From: Lysobacteraceae bacterium SCN 69-320
GTDB taxonomy: Bacteria > Pseudomonadota > Gammaproteobacteria > Xanthomonadales > Rhodanobacteraceae
Length of the DNA stretch: 64,000 nt
Assembly (NCBI GenBank): GCA_001725155.1
Contig: MEFP01000010.1
Coordinates: forward strand, 1 to 64,000
Reading direction: 5' to 3'
Shown: positions 36,317 through 43,913 of the stretch, piece by piece
Layout of the letters: each line of letters opens with the position of its first letter
How positions within the stretch are numbered: position 1 is the first letter of the stretch
Notes under the pieces: generated by a model
Databases searched by the model: none
What the model saw: only the letters and a program-made list of their open reading frames with translations
Told to the model about the DNA's origin: nothing
Program-made: the position numbers and the translations under genes

Positions 36317-36892
36317 ATGCAGTCGTATATTTCACTAGATGTGAACGAAGCCGGGCACTATTGCTTCGCGCTGGAGCCGACCGTGGCGGCGCGGGCGCTG
36401 ATGGTGGAACAGGCCGACCGCGTCGCGCGCGAAGGCGGCCTGGCCGGGCGGCCGGCGGTATTCAGCCAGGTATACGTACCGCTGTGCGCGACGGGTCGCG
36501 ACCGGGGCCTGTGCGAGCCGCTGCTGCCGGCGCTGACCCGCGCCGCGGCGGCCGTGCATGCGGTCGCGCTGGAAGTCTGTTTCGACCGCTTCGCGAGCCT
36601 GCGTCTCGGCGGGCAGAACCACGCGCTCGTGCTGCGCGCGCCGCCGACGGTGACGACGGCGCTGCGCTTTCTCGGCAACGCGATCGGCCATGCGCAATAT
36701 GCGCAGGGACTGTACCGGCCGGCCGCATCGCGTTTCGCCGCCCAGGCGACGTTGCGCTATCTGCCGCGGGCGCTGGAACGCGAGATCGCGATCGAGCCGA
36801 TCACCTGGCAGGCGCAGGATTTCGTGCTGATCCGCAGCGTGCGTGGCATGCAGGACGTCGTCGGCCGCTGGAAACTTGCCGCGGCGGTCTGA
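36317..36892 (+). CDS. LigT-like 2H-phosphoesterase homologue lacking catalytic HxT motifs
   Basis: 191 residues, GAGGTG upstream. The C-terminal text ITWQAQDFVLIRSVRGMQDVVGRWKL matches the thpR product (IGWTAQDFVLIHSLLGQ), and the overall layout fits LigT. But where the active protein has HITL this one has SQVYVPL (residues 50-56), and where it has HVTL this has QATL (143-146). Both catalytic histidines are gone, so the phosphodiesterase reaction should be lost. It may retain RNA or nucleotide binding. Homology is by eye over the second half; the first half is more diverged. Confidence 0.65.
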   Translation: MQSYISLDVNEAGHYCFALEPTVAARALMVEQADRVAREGGLAGRPAVFSQVYVPLCATGRDRGLCEPLLPALTRAAAAVHAVALEVCFDRFASLRLGGQNHALVLRAPPTVTTALRFLGNAIGHAQYAQGLYRPAASRFAAQATLRYLPRALEREIAIEPITWQAQDFVLIRSVRGMQDVVGRWKLAAAV

Positions 36893-36926
36893 AGCTGCGG
36901 ACCCCGGGGCGAAGGGAACGCCGCGC

Positions 36927-37349
36927 TCAGCGCGACGGCGCGACGGCCTCGCCGCCCCAGTCCGCCGGATCGACGTCGGCGACCGATTCGGAAAACGTCC
37001 AGACGTGGCCGGCGAAGTCGGCCGCGCTGTACTGGCGTTCGCCGTAGGCATGGGTCGCCGGTTCGGCGAGGATGCGCGCGCCGGCGGCACGCGCCCGCGC
37101 GCAATGCGCATCGACGTCGGCGACGCGCAGCATCATCGAGCAGCCCGTCGACGCGGCCTGTTGCGCGACGACGAGCGCACCGTCGCCGTGGCTGAGCTGC
37201 ACGCGATGGTTGGCGATGCGCAGGCGCTCGACGAGGCCGAAGGCCTGCACGAGCCAGGTCGCGGCCGCACGCGGATCGGCATAGCCGAGTACCGGAATCA
37301 CGCAGCTGTCGGGTATCGAGCGGTTGCGCGGCAGTGTCGGCGAGGACAT
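36927..37349 (-). CDS. VOC-family (glyoxalase/bleomycin-resistance-like) protein
   Basis: 140 residues from MSSPTLPRNR. A single pair of beta-alpha-beta-beta-beta modules: VIPVLGYADPRAAATWLVQAFG, GALVVAQ, CSMMLRVADVDAHCARARAAGARILAEPATHAYGERQYSAADFAGHVWTFSES. The PVLGYADPxAAxxWLxxAFG start and terminal DFxGHxWTFSE are typical of small VOC proteins of the PhnB/YitW-like type. Possible metal ligands are few; enzymatic activity is uncertain. It follows the 37364 gene on the same strand, 14 bases away, so the two probably share a transcript. Confidence 0.85.
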   Translation of the reverse strand: MSSPTLPRNRSIPDSCVIPVLGYADPRAAATWLVQAFGLVERLRIANHRVQLSHGDGALVVAQQAASTGCSMMLRVADVDAHCARARAAGARILAEPATHAYGERQYSAADFAGHVWTFSESVADVDPADWGGEAVAPSR

Positions 37350-37363
37350 GGCGGTCTCCGGTT

Positions 37364-38026
37364 TCAGGCGCTCGCGCCGGCCTGGCGCAGCAGATAGTCG
37401 GCGCGGTGCGGCAGCGGCGTGCTTGCGATGTCGTGCGGCGTCGTGTTCTTGAGGCTCAGGCGGCTGCCGAACTGCAGGCCGGCCGCGGCATAGCAGTGCT
37501 GCACGAATGCCGAGCAGTACAGCGAGTTTTCGCGCGCGAGCAGGTTCTCGCGTTCGCGCAGGGTGGGGCGGGCCAGCGCGAACATGGTGCCGACGATCTC
37601 GCGCAGCGAATAGCGCGTCGCGTTGGCCAGCAGGTCCAGCGCGGCGCCGAGCACGCGGCGGCTGGCCGCGTCGTCGAGGCCGAAATCGAGCACGGCCAGA
37701 TTCGGCCATTCGGCGGCATCGAAATACTTGGCCAGGCGGTTCTCCTGTACGCCGAGGCGGATCTGCTTGCTGCGCAGGTCCAGATCCGATTCGAGCACCC
37801 ACCAATGGCCGTCGCTGCGCCGTTCGCCGAACAGGAAGGCATGCGACCAGGCGCTGCCGGCGGCATCATCGGCGAGCAGGCGCTGCGCCTTGCGTATGCC
37901 GCGGTCGATCAGCGCGCTGCCGCCGGCCAGGCCTACGCGCGCCGGAGCCGCGTGTGCATGCAGGAAGTCGCTGTTGGACTGGGCGCTGTCGGCGCGATGA
38001 CGGCGGATGGCGGATTCGGCATTCAT
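37364..38026 (-). CDS. Papain-like hydrolase, permuted NlpC/P60 (YiiX-like) type
   Basis: 220 residues; start MNAESAIRRH chosen because the longer frame adds only Pro/Arg-rich text. GIRKAQRLLADDAAGSAWSHAFLFG supplies the His (62), WWVLESDLDL an acidic residue (Glu79), and NSLYCSAFVQHCYAAAG the nucleophile-like Cys171. The order His before Cys is that of circularly permuted NlpC/P60 enzymes (YiiX/LRAT-like), which act on lipids, amides or peptides. No signal peptide is visible, so it is probably cytoplasmic. The assignment is from motif order, not overall similarity. Confidence 0.6.
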   Translation of the reverse strand: MNAESAIRRHRADSAQSNSDFLHAHAAPARVGLAGGSALIDRGIRKAQRLLADDAAGSAWSHAFLFGERRSDGHWWVLESDLDLRSKQIRLGVQENRLAKYFDAAEWPNLAVLDFGLDDAASRRVLGAALDLLANATRYSLREIVGTMFALARPTLRERENLLARENSLYCSAFVQHCYAAAGLQFGSRLSLKNTTPHDIASTPLPHRADYLLRQAGASA

Positions 38027-38158
38027 GAACCGATTGTGCCGGGCCGGTGGCGGGCTGTCGAAATGCGGCATGGTCGGTGGTGACGGCGGAGGGCCCGGCG
38101 CTGGCCTGGCGTTTGGCGTCGCCCTAAGATCGCCGCCTCACCGCTGGCGGAGCCGTTG

Positions 38159-38680
38159 ATGACCGCATTCGTCGCCCTGTTGCGCGCCGTCAATGTCGGC
38201 GGCACCGGCAAGCTGCCGATGGCGACCTTGAAATCGCTCTGCGTGGACTGCGGCTTCGCCGACGTGGCGACGTATATCGCCAGCGGCAATGTCGTGTTCA
38301 CGACGCGCAAGAGCGAATCCGCCGTGCAGAAGGCGCTGGCCGCGGCCCTGGCCGACTACGCCGGCAAGCCGGTCGGCGTGCTCGTGCGCACGGCCGCGGA
38401 AATGGCCGGCGTGCTTGCGTGCAATCCGTTCGCGCAGGCGCCGGCCAATCGCGTCGTCGCGATCTTCCTCGATGCGCCGCCGCCGGCCGATTGCCTGACC
38501 AAGGCCAGCCATGTCCGGGACGAGCAGTTCGCGCTCGGCGCGCGCGAGATCTATGTGCACTACGGCGACGGTATGGCCGATTCCCGGCTCCGGATTCCGG
38601 CCGCCGCCGCCGGCACGGCGCGCAACCTCAACACGGTGGCCAGGCTGGCGCAGATGGCTGCGGCGCTGGAGAGCCGTTGA
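38159..38680 (+). CDS. DUF1697 family protein
   Basis: 173 residues from the ATG at 38159 (GGAG 7 bases upstream; a TTG directly precedes it). Family signature: FVALLRAVNVGGTGKLPMATLKSLCVDCGFADVATYIASGNVVF, then FLDAPPP, and the C-terminal RNLNTVARLAQMA. The function of DUF1697 is not established. Its stop codon overlaps the possible TTG start of the M50 protease gene, so the two may be co-translated. Confidence 0.93.
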   Translation: MTAFVALLRAVNVGGTGKLPMATLKSLCVDCGFADVATYIASGNVVFTTRKSESAVQKALAAALADYAGKPVGVLVRTAAEMAGVLACNPFAQAPANRVVAIFLDAPPPADCLTKASHVRDEQFALGAREIYVHYGDGMADSRLRIPAAAAGTARNLNTVARLAQMAAALESR

Positions 38681-39447
38681 GCGGCGCCGGTGCCGTCGTC
38701 GGCGCTGTGCAGCGCGGCCTGCTGTTCGTGCTGCGCTACGCCGTCCTCGGCGTGGCGCTGGTGCTGGGCTTCTGGGCCCTGCCGAAGGCCGGCCAGCCGT
38801 TCACCGCAGTGGCGCTCTTGGCGGCGCTCAACGGCGTGAATCTCCTGGTACATGAAGGCGGTCACTACCTTGCAGCCCGCTGCCTGGGACTGCGCGTACT
38901 CCAGTGGCGCGTGGGGATGCTCGAGCTGATCGCGCGCCGCCGCGGTTTCCGCGTGCGCTGGCGCCCAGCCGCCAAGGGCGCGCCGGCAGGCTTCGTGCAC
39001 ATGGTTCCGCTGCCGCGGGTGCCGATGCGAAAGGCGTTTCTCGTGGCCATCGCCGCCGGCCCGGCGGCGAATCTGGTTGCCGCAGCGTTCGCCGGGCTGG
39101 CCGGATTGCTGCTGCCAGGGGCGGCCGCGGCGGTGGCATTTGCGTTTGCCGTCATCAGTCTGTTCACGGGACTGGCGAACCTGTACCCGATGCCGAGCGA
39201 GAGCAACGACGGCGCGCTGCTGCAGTTCTGGTGGCGGCAGCGGGACGAGCGTGCGCCGTTGCTGGCCGGCGTGCGCCTGATGGCGCTCAGCATCGACGGC
39301 ACGCCGCCGGACCGGCTGCCGGTCGAGGATCTGCTGACGCTGGAGGAGTCCGAACCCTGGGCGGTGGCCCGGTACCGCGCTAAAGCCGCGCAGCTCGGCG
39401 GCGACTGGCCGGCTGCGCGTCGGCAATGGCAACAGTTGATCGACTGA
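38677..39447 (+). CDS. M50-family (site-2-like) membrane zinc protease, shortened
   Basis: 256 residues if started at the TTG overlapping the previous stop; the GTG at 38707 is the alternative. Two N-terminal membrane helices, then VNLLVHEGGHYLAARCLGL with the zinc motif HEGGH, more helices (FLVAIAAGPAANLVAAAFAGLAGLLL, AAVAFAFAVISLFTGLANLYP) and NLYPMPSESNDGALL, the NxxPxxxxDG-type third ligand. Such proteases cut membrane-embedded regulators. The frame stops after RRQWQQLID, yet the same frame continues with protein-like text for another 70 codons, so the C-terminal extension has probably been lost by a point mutation (see next feature). The catalytic core is intact. Confidence 0.75.
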   Translation: MSGAGAVVGAVQRGLLFVLRYAVLGVALVLGFWALPKAGQPFTAVALLAALNGVNLLVHEGGHYLAARCLGLRVLQWRVGMLELIARRRGFRVRWRPAAKGAPAGFVHMVPLPRVPMRKAFLVAIAAGPAANLVAAAFAGLAGLLLPGAAAAVAFAFAVISLFTGLANLYPMPSESNDGALLQFWWRQRDERAPLLAGVRLMALSIDGTPPDRLPVEDLLTLEESEPWAVARYRAKAAQLGGDWPAARRQWQQLID

Positions 39448-39827
39448 TTCCACACGCTGACCCCGACGCAGCGCGACGTTCTGCGCGACTACCGCTATCT
39501 CGTGCTGGCCGAGCTCGCGTTCGGCGATGCACTGGCTGCGCGTGACCCGGGTCCGCTGCGCGATCCTCATCTGTTGCCGGCAGATGTCGCGTGGCGGCTG
39601 CCGAGCCTGCAGGCGCGCTGCGCGGCCTTGCTCTCGGCGCTCGACGGCGATGCCCCGCCTGCGCCGGCTGGCTGGAGCGCGCGCGGCTGCGCGCGGAGGA
39701 CGGCGTCGATCGCGGACTCGTGGATGCCGAGGCGCGCCTGGCTGCCGCGGTACGACGCGTTGCCGGGGCCGGCGCGGTGCCGTCGGTGCCGCTGACAGGC
39801 AGCGCGGCTCAGCGGCTGCCCGACTGA
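39448..39827 (+). pseudogene. Decayed C-terminal extension of the M50 protease gene
   Basis: After the TGA at 39445 the same frame reads FHTLTPTQRDVLRDYRYLV, LAELAFGDALAARDP and LLPADVAWRLPSLQARCAA with normal composition. Near 39660 the frame turns Arg-rich, while another frame takes over with WLERARLRAEDGVDRGLVD and AEARLAAAVRRV, ending at 39827. This is what a helical-repeat extension looks like after one nonsense change (possibly CGA to TGA) and one frameshift. Its end overlaps the end of the convergent cupin gene by 19 bases. Confidence 0.6.
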
Positions 39828-40585
39828 TACCGGCGCGACGACTGTTCCCAGTCGATCAGCGGCGCGCGCAGCACGCCGTGCGCGTCGATTTCGGCGGCGA
39901 GCGGATCGACGAGCTCCAGCGCGAACTCGCGGCCGTTCGCCTCGATGCCCTGCACGATGACGTCGAGCGTCGCCGAGCCGTCCTGTTCGGCGACGAACCA
40001 ATGCACGTTGCCTTCCACTGCGCTGATCGCGGCGCTGAAGCCCGGTGTCGCGACGGTGTCCAGGCGCGGCTTCAGCAACAGCGCGTCGCCGTCGCGGCCG
40101 AGGCGGTCGTAGGTGCGCAGCTGCAGCCGGCCGCTGACGACCGCGTGCGCCGAGACCATGCCGCGATGCGCATGCGGGGTGATGACCTGGCCCTTGGCGA
40201 ACACGAAATAGGCCGCGGCGAACGCCGCCTTGTGCAGGCTGCCGTCGGCCTCGGCCAGGGTCACGAAGGTCTTGGTCGGATCGTGGCCGTCGCGCGCAGC
40301 GGCCAGCGCGCGATCGAACTGCAGTTGCGGCAGGAATTCCGGCAGCGGCGTCGTCGCGGCGAGCGCGTCGATCTGGCGACGCCACTGCGCGCTGTCGATG
40401 GCGCCGTCGCGCAGTTGCCGCGACAGTGCCTGGACCTGCTGCAGCCAGTGCCGTACGGCGGCTGCATCGGCCAGCCGCGGCTGCGCGCGCAACAGCGGCG
40501 CGCTGGCCGCGGCCAGCGCGAACAGCGTGATATCGGCGAGGAAGCGCCGGCGCGACGGCTGGTCGGCGGGAACGTTCGTGCTCAT
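39809..40585 (-). CDS. Tat-exported cupin-domain protein
   Basis: 258 residues from MSTNVPADQPS. The N-terminus SRRRFLADITLFALAAASAPLLRA is a twin-arginine signal, so the protein is exported folded, fitting a metal cofactor. The cupin part is GQVITPHAHRGMVSAHAVVSGRLQLRTYDRLG (metal ligands H-x-H and a later His), SAVEGNVHWFVAEQDGSATLDVIV. The N-terminal helical segment (VRHWLQQVQALSRQLRDGAIDSAQWRRQIDAL) is of unknown role. The overall pattern resembles exported cysteine-dioxygenase-like cupins. Substrate unknown. Confidence 0.8.
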   Translation of the reverse strand: MSTNVPADQPSRRRFLADITLFALAAASAPLLRAQPRLADAAAVRHWLQQVQALSRQLRDGAIDSAQWRRQIDALAATTPLPEFLPQLQFDRALAAARDGHDPTKTFVTLAEADGSLHKAAFAAAYFVFAKGQVITPHAHRGMVSAHAVVSGRLQLRTYDRLGRDGDALLLKPRLDTVATPGFSAAISAVEGNVHWFVAEQDGSATLDVIVQGIEANGREFALELVDPLAAEIDAHGVLRAPLIDWEQSSRRYQSGSR

Positions 40586-40715
40586 GGCTGCCTTTGGCGA
40601 CGGGTCTGCACGCAGACTGGCCGGCGCATCTGGCCGCGGGCGGGATGATTGCTGGCTTTCTGCGGGCGGGGCGTTCACCAGGATGCGCCGGCGCGGATGT
40701 GCAGCCGACTCGGTC

Positions 40716-41633
40716 TCAGCGCATGGTCAGCACGTAGATCGCGACCGTGCCGGTGGACTGCGTCGTGCTGCCGAAGTTGCAGACGCGGACGGCTACGGTG
40801 TCGGCACTGGGCACCTTGAGCGGCTGCACCAGCATGTTCGGCGGCAAGGTGGCGCCGGCCTGCAGATTGAAAATCACGAGATCGCCGGCCTGCGCACCCG
40901 GAATCGACAGGTTGTAGTCGTTGCAGTCGTTGGCACCGACGGTGAACGCGGCCGCGCCGTTGCTGTAGCCGCCGGCGATCTTGCCGCGCGTGACGCTGTC
41001 GCTGGCCAGCTGCGTGGTGCCGACGGCGCCGTTGGCCAGTTCCGTCGCGCCGACGGCGCCGGTGCTGATCTTGCTCGCGGTGATGGCGTTGTCGGCGATC
41101 TTCGAGTTCGTCACCACGCCGGAGTCGAGCTTGGAATTCGTGACCGAAAAGCTCTGCAGCTGGTTGGTGCCGACCGAGCCGTTGGCCAGGGTCGGGTTCG
41201 GATAGGTGCCGGTGAGGCTGCCGCCGGCCGGTCCGCTGATGCTGCCGCTCAGCGAGAACTGCGCGACCGGCGCCGTCGTGACGGCCTGGCGCGGCAGCAG
41301 CGGCGTGCCGCCGATGCTGACCTGCAGATAGCGCTGCGAACCGGTGAACGCGCCCGGGAAGCTCAGCGACACGCTGAACAGGCCGTTGACGACGGGATAG
41401 GCCGGCTGGTTGATCGTACTGCCGATCTGGTTGCCGTTCGTCGCGGCATCGAACAGCGCGAAGCTCAGGTCGAAGTTGCCGTTGGCCGGCGCGCCGTTCT
41501 GGTCGAGACGGCCCTGGTAGACGAAGTCGGGGATCTGCGGGGTCTGCGCGAATGCCGGCGCGGCGGCGGCCAGCAGCATCAGCAGCGCGGCGCCGCGACG
41601 CAGCAGGCGTTGAAAATCGGTGAGCGTTTTCAT
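40716..41633 (-). CDS. Exported fibre/stalk-like protein with parallel-beta repeats
   Basis: 305 residues. Signal peptide (RGAALLMLLAAAAPAFAQ), an N-terminal beta domain (IPDFVYQGRLDQNGAPANGNFDLSFALFDAATNG), then a stretch of short hydrophobic-spaced repeats: GSLTGTYPNPTLANGSVG, VTNSKLDSGVV, NSKIADNAITASKISTGAVG, ATELANGAVGTTQLASDSV. These look like the trimeric stalks of tail-fibre or collagen-associated bacterial proteins. A C-terminal beta cap follows (DLVIFNLQAGATLPPNMLVQP). Its ATG overlaps the stop of the small gene upstream by one base, so both are co-translated; together they probably form a surface or secreted structure. Confidence 0.8.
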   Translation of the reverse strand: MKTLTDFQRLLRRGAALLMLLAAAAPAFAQTPQIPDFVYQGRLDQNGAPANGNFDLSFALFDAATNGNQIGSTINQPAYPVVNGLFSVSLSFPGAFTGSQRYLQVSIGGTPLLPRQAVTTAPVAQFSLSGSISGPAGGSLTGTYPNPTLANGSVGTNQLQSFSVTNSKLDSGVVTNSKIADNAITASKISTGAVGATELANGAVGTTQLASDSVTRGKIAGGYSNGAAAFTVGANDCNDYNLSIPGAQAGDLVIFNLQAGATLPPNMLVQPLKVPSADTVAVRVCNFGSTTQSTGTVAIYVLTMR

Positions 41634-41941
41634 CAGTTGCATCCCTCGAAGCCGCTGTTGAAGATGGCGTCGCGCGCCGTTTCGCCGGCGCCGGCCCAGA
41701 AGCCGGCGCTCAGCGCGTAGCTGCCGCCGCCGGCATGGCCGACCGCCGGCTCGCCGATCGCGCCCTGCAGCACGCGGCAGCCGCCCGGCGAGACCAGCCG
41801 GCCGCCGCCGCTGACGATGACCTGACCGCGCAGCACGGTCTGGCCGGGCGCGTCGGCCGCGGCCATGGCGGCCAGCACGAGAAACAGCAGGGCGCGTCGC
41901 AGCGGACGCGGCGAAGACGGATGGAGTGCGGCGATACGCAT
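41633..41941 (-). CDS. Small secreted protein ending in an IFNSGFE tail
   Basis: 102 residues. The start MRIAALHPSS was chosen because GGGAG lies 7 bases upstream. Signal peptide RRALLFLVLAAMAAADAPGQ. The short mature part is TVLRGQVIVSGGGRLVSPGGCRVLQGAIGEPAVGHAGGGSYALSAGFW-like: a beta hairpin motif common at the start of Xanthomonadales secreted proteins (GEPVVG...SYALSAGFWAG). It closes with DAIFNSGFEGCN, the GFE-type tail also seen at 23627 and 49219. Translationally coupled to the fibre-like protein (1-base overlap). Confidence 0.8.
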   Translation of the reverse strand: MRIAALHPSSPRPLRRALLFLVLAAMAAADAPGQTVLRGQVIVSGGGRLVSPGGCRVLQGAIGEPAVGHAGGGSYALSAGFWAGAGETARDAIFNSGFEGCN

Positions 41942-42101
41942 CGCGAAGCTCCCAGGCGGCAACATCGTCGTATTCAACGTCGCGCGCCGGCGACACCGAA
42001 CACGGCGCGCCGCCGCGGCGGACTCGGCGGTGGCGCCACGCCTTGCACGGGTTGCGCGGCCGCGCATAGGGTGGACGCCCGCGCTGTCTGACGGAACTGT
42101 C

Positions 42102-42521
42102 ATGTCCGAGCCCAAGACCCGCCCGACCGGCACCACCGTGCAGACCTTCCTGTCCGGCGTGACCGATCCGGCGCGGCGCGCCGACTGCGTCGCCGTCGCC
42201 GAGCTCATGCAGCAGGTCACCGGCGAGGCGGCCGTGATCTGGGGCAGCAGCATCGCCGGCTTCGGCGTCTGCCGGTATCGCTACGGGAACGGTCGCGAGG
42301 CCGACTGGCCGCTGATCGGCTTCGCCGCGCGCAAGAACGGCCTGACCCTGTATTGCGTGTTCGGCTTCGACGGCAGCGACGCGCTGCTGGCCCGGCTTGG
42401 CAAGCACAGGACCGGCAAGGGCTGTCTCTATCTCAGATCCCTGGCCGACGCGGACCGCACCGTACTGGCGGATCTGCTCCGGCGCAGCGTCGCAGCCCGC
42501 GAGCCGCAGCGCGTGCGCTGA
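42102..42521 (+). CDS. DUF1801 family protein
   Basis: 139 residues. TGTTVQTFLSGVTDPARRADCVAVAELMQQVTGE, MLWGSSIAGFG-like text (VIWGSSIAGFGVCRYRY) and ADWPLIGFAARKNGLTLYCVFGF, TGKGCLYLRSLADADRTVLADLLRRSV match the DUF1801 (YdhG-like) fold. The role is not established; the family occurs in many bacteria and may bind small molecules. The gene is single. Confidence 0.9.
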   Translation: MSEPKTRPTGTTVQTFLSGVTDPARRADCVAVAELMQQVTGEAAVIWGSSIAGFGVCRYRYGNGREADWPLIGFAARKNGLTLYCVFGFDGSDALLARLGKHRTGKGCLYLRSLADADRTVLADLLRRSVAAREPQRVR

Positions 42522-42577
42522 TCAGGCGGCGCTCGGGCCGGTCCCGGCGGCGCGTCGTCGCGGACCGGATCGCGCCG

Positions 42578-43765
42578 TCACGGCGACGGCGGCGAGGCCG
42601 GCCGCAGCTCGCCGCTGACCAGCTGCAGCCGCGCGGCAAGCGTCTGCTCCACGGCAGTCGTCTGCGGCTCGCCGCTGTCCGGACTGCCGCCTTCGCGCCC
42701 GATGTCGTAGCGCATGCTCAGCGCGATGCTGACGCCGTCCTTGTCGGGCTTCCAGACGGCCTGGCCAAGTTCGCCGCCGAGCGCTTGATCCGGCTCCGGG
42801 AAACTCAGGCTGGCGACCTGGTAGCGCGTATGTCCGCCGGTGCCCGTGGCGATCGGACGCAGCACGTAGACGACGAGGCCGGCCGCGTCGGTGCGGCCTA
42901 TCGCGAGCATGGCCAGGCTGCCGTCGGCCAGGGTCTGGCGCTGCACGACTTCCTCGATCACGCCGGAATCGGAGAACAGCAGGCGGCGTATCGCTTCGGG
43001 ATCGCCGGGGGCACCGTCGACTTCCTCGACCGAGGTCGCGCTGTCGCCGCGTGCCGCCTGGTTCGCGTCCGCACCGCCGCTGATCGCGGCCGGATCCAGC
43101 GCTTCGGTCGAACCCTGCGGGTCCAGCGCAATGTGGCCGTCGTCGTCGATGCGGAAGGCGGCGCGATAGTCGGGGCCGCTGGCGGTTTCGCGTCCGCCGA
43201 CTTCCAGGATCGTGAACTGCAGCGGACTGCGCAGATCGACGTCGCGCCGGTACATCACGCCTTCGACGCCGACCAGCATCTGGTCGCTGAGTCTGCCGTG
43301 CGCGTCGCTCGTGAAGATCAGGTCGTAGCGGCTGCCTTCCATCGCCAGGCCCGTGTCGATGCGCAGCAGCCAGGTCGTCGCCGCCGCGCCCTGGGCGACG
43401 CGCAGCAACTGCACGCGGTCGTGATCGACATTGGTCCAGCGCAGGTCAGCGTCTTCGCCGTGGGCGGCCTGTATCGGGGCATAGGCCGCGTCGTAGCGTT
43501 GCGGCGAGGCGAAGCGCGTCTGGCCCCAGACGTCGGCGATGCAGCGCAGGCCGGCCGCGTCCAGCGGCGTCGCGGCGAAGTCCTGCGCATACAGCGAGGC
43601 GGCCGGTGTGGTCAGTGGTGTGACCGGCAGGCTGGCCAGGCAGTTGCCGGCGGCGGGCGCGGCGGGCGCGGCGGGCGGCGTCGCGGCCGGGCCCGGCGGT
43701 GGCGCGCCGCTGCAGGCGGCGAGCAGCAGCGGCAGCGAGAGCACACGCGGAAGACGAGACGGCAT
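42578..43765 (-). CDS. Large lipoprotein, unknown function
   Basis: 395 residues. Lipobox LLAACSG after MPSRLPRVLSLPLLLAA; GGGAG upstream of the ATG. A Pro/Ala linker (GPAATPPAAPAAPAA) leads to an all-beta domain: YAQDFAATPLDAAGLRCIADVWGQTRFASP, LLRIDTGLAMEGSRYDLIFTSDAHGRLSDQML, RRDVDLRSPLQFTILEVG, HIALDPQGSTEALDPAAI. No family recognised. It is probably anchored to the outer membrane facing the periplasm. It converges on the DUF1801 gene, with 56 bases between. Confidence 0.72.
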   Translation of the reverse strand: MPSRLPRVLSLPLLLAACSGAPPPGPAATPPAAPAAPAAGNCLASLPVTPLTTPAASLYAQDFAATPLDAAGLRCIADVWGQTRFASPQRYDAAYAPIQAAHGEDADLRWTNVDHDRVQLLRVAQGAAATTWLLRIDTGLAMEGSRYDLIFTSDAHGRLSDQMLVGVEGVMYRRDVDLRSPLQFTILEVGGRETASGPDYRAAFRIDDDGHIALDPQGSTEALDPAAISGGADANQAARGDSATSVEEVDGAPGDPEAIRRLLFSDSGVIEEVVQRQTLADGSLAMLAIGRTDAAGLVVYVLRPIATGTGGHTRYQVASLSFPEPDQALGGELGQAVWKPDKDGVSIALSMRYDIGREGGSPDSGEPQTTAVEQTLAARLQLVSGELRPASPPSP

Positions 43766-43913
43766 CGACAACTCCCTGTTGGCGGCTGTGCCGGTCGGGC
43801 GCAGTCCACTAGCCCGCAGCTTAGCCTGAGCTGAAGCCGCGCCGGCGTGAACCCGGTCGTCCTGGGCTACGCTACGCGCCCTCGCGCCTTGGGCGCACGA
43901 TTGCCGGGATGCC

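Noticed and set aside
36106-37047. Long plus-strand frame overlapping the LigT-like gene
   Set aside because: It is a +1 shadow of the 36317 gene; Arg/Gly/Ala-rich with no motif.
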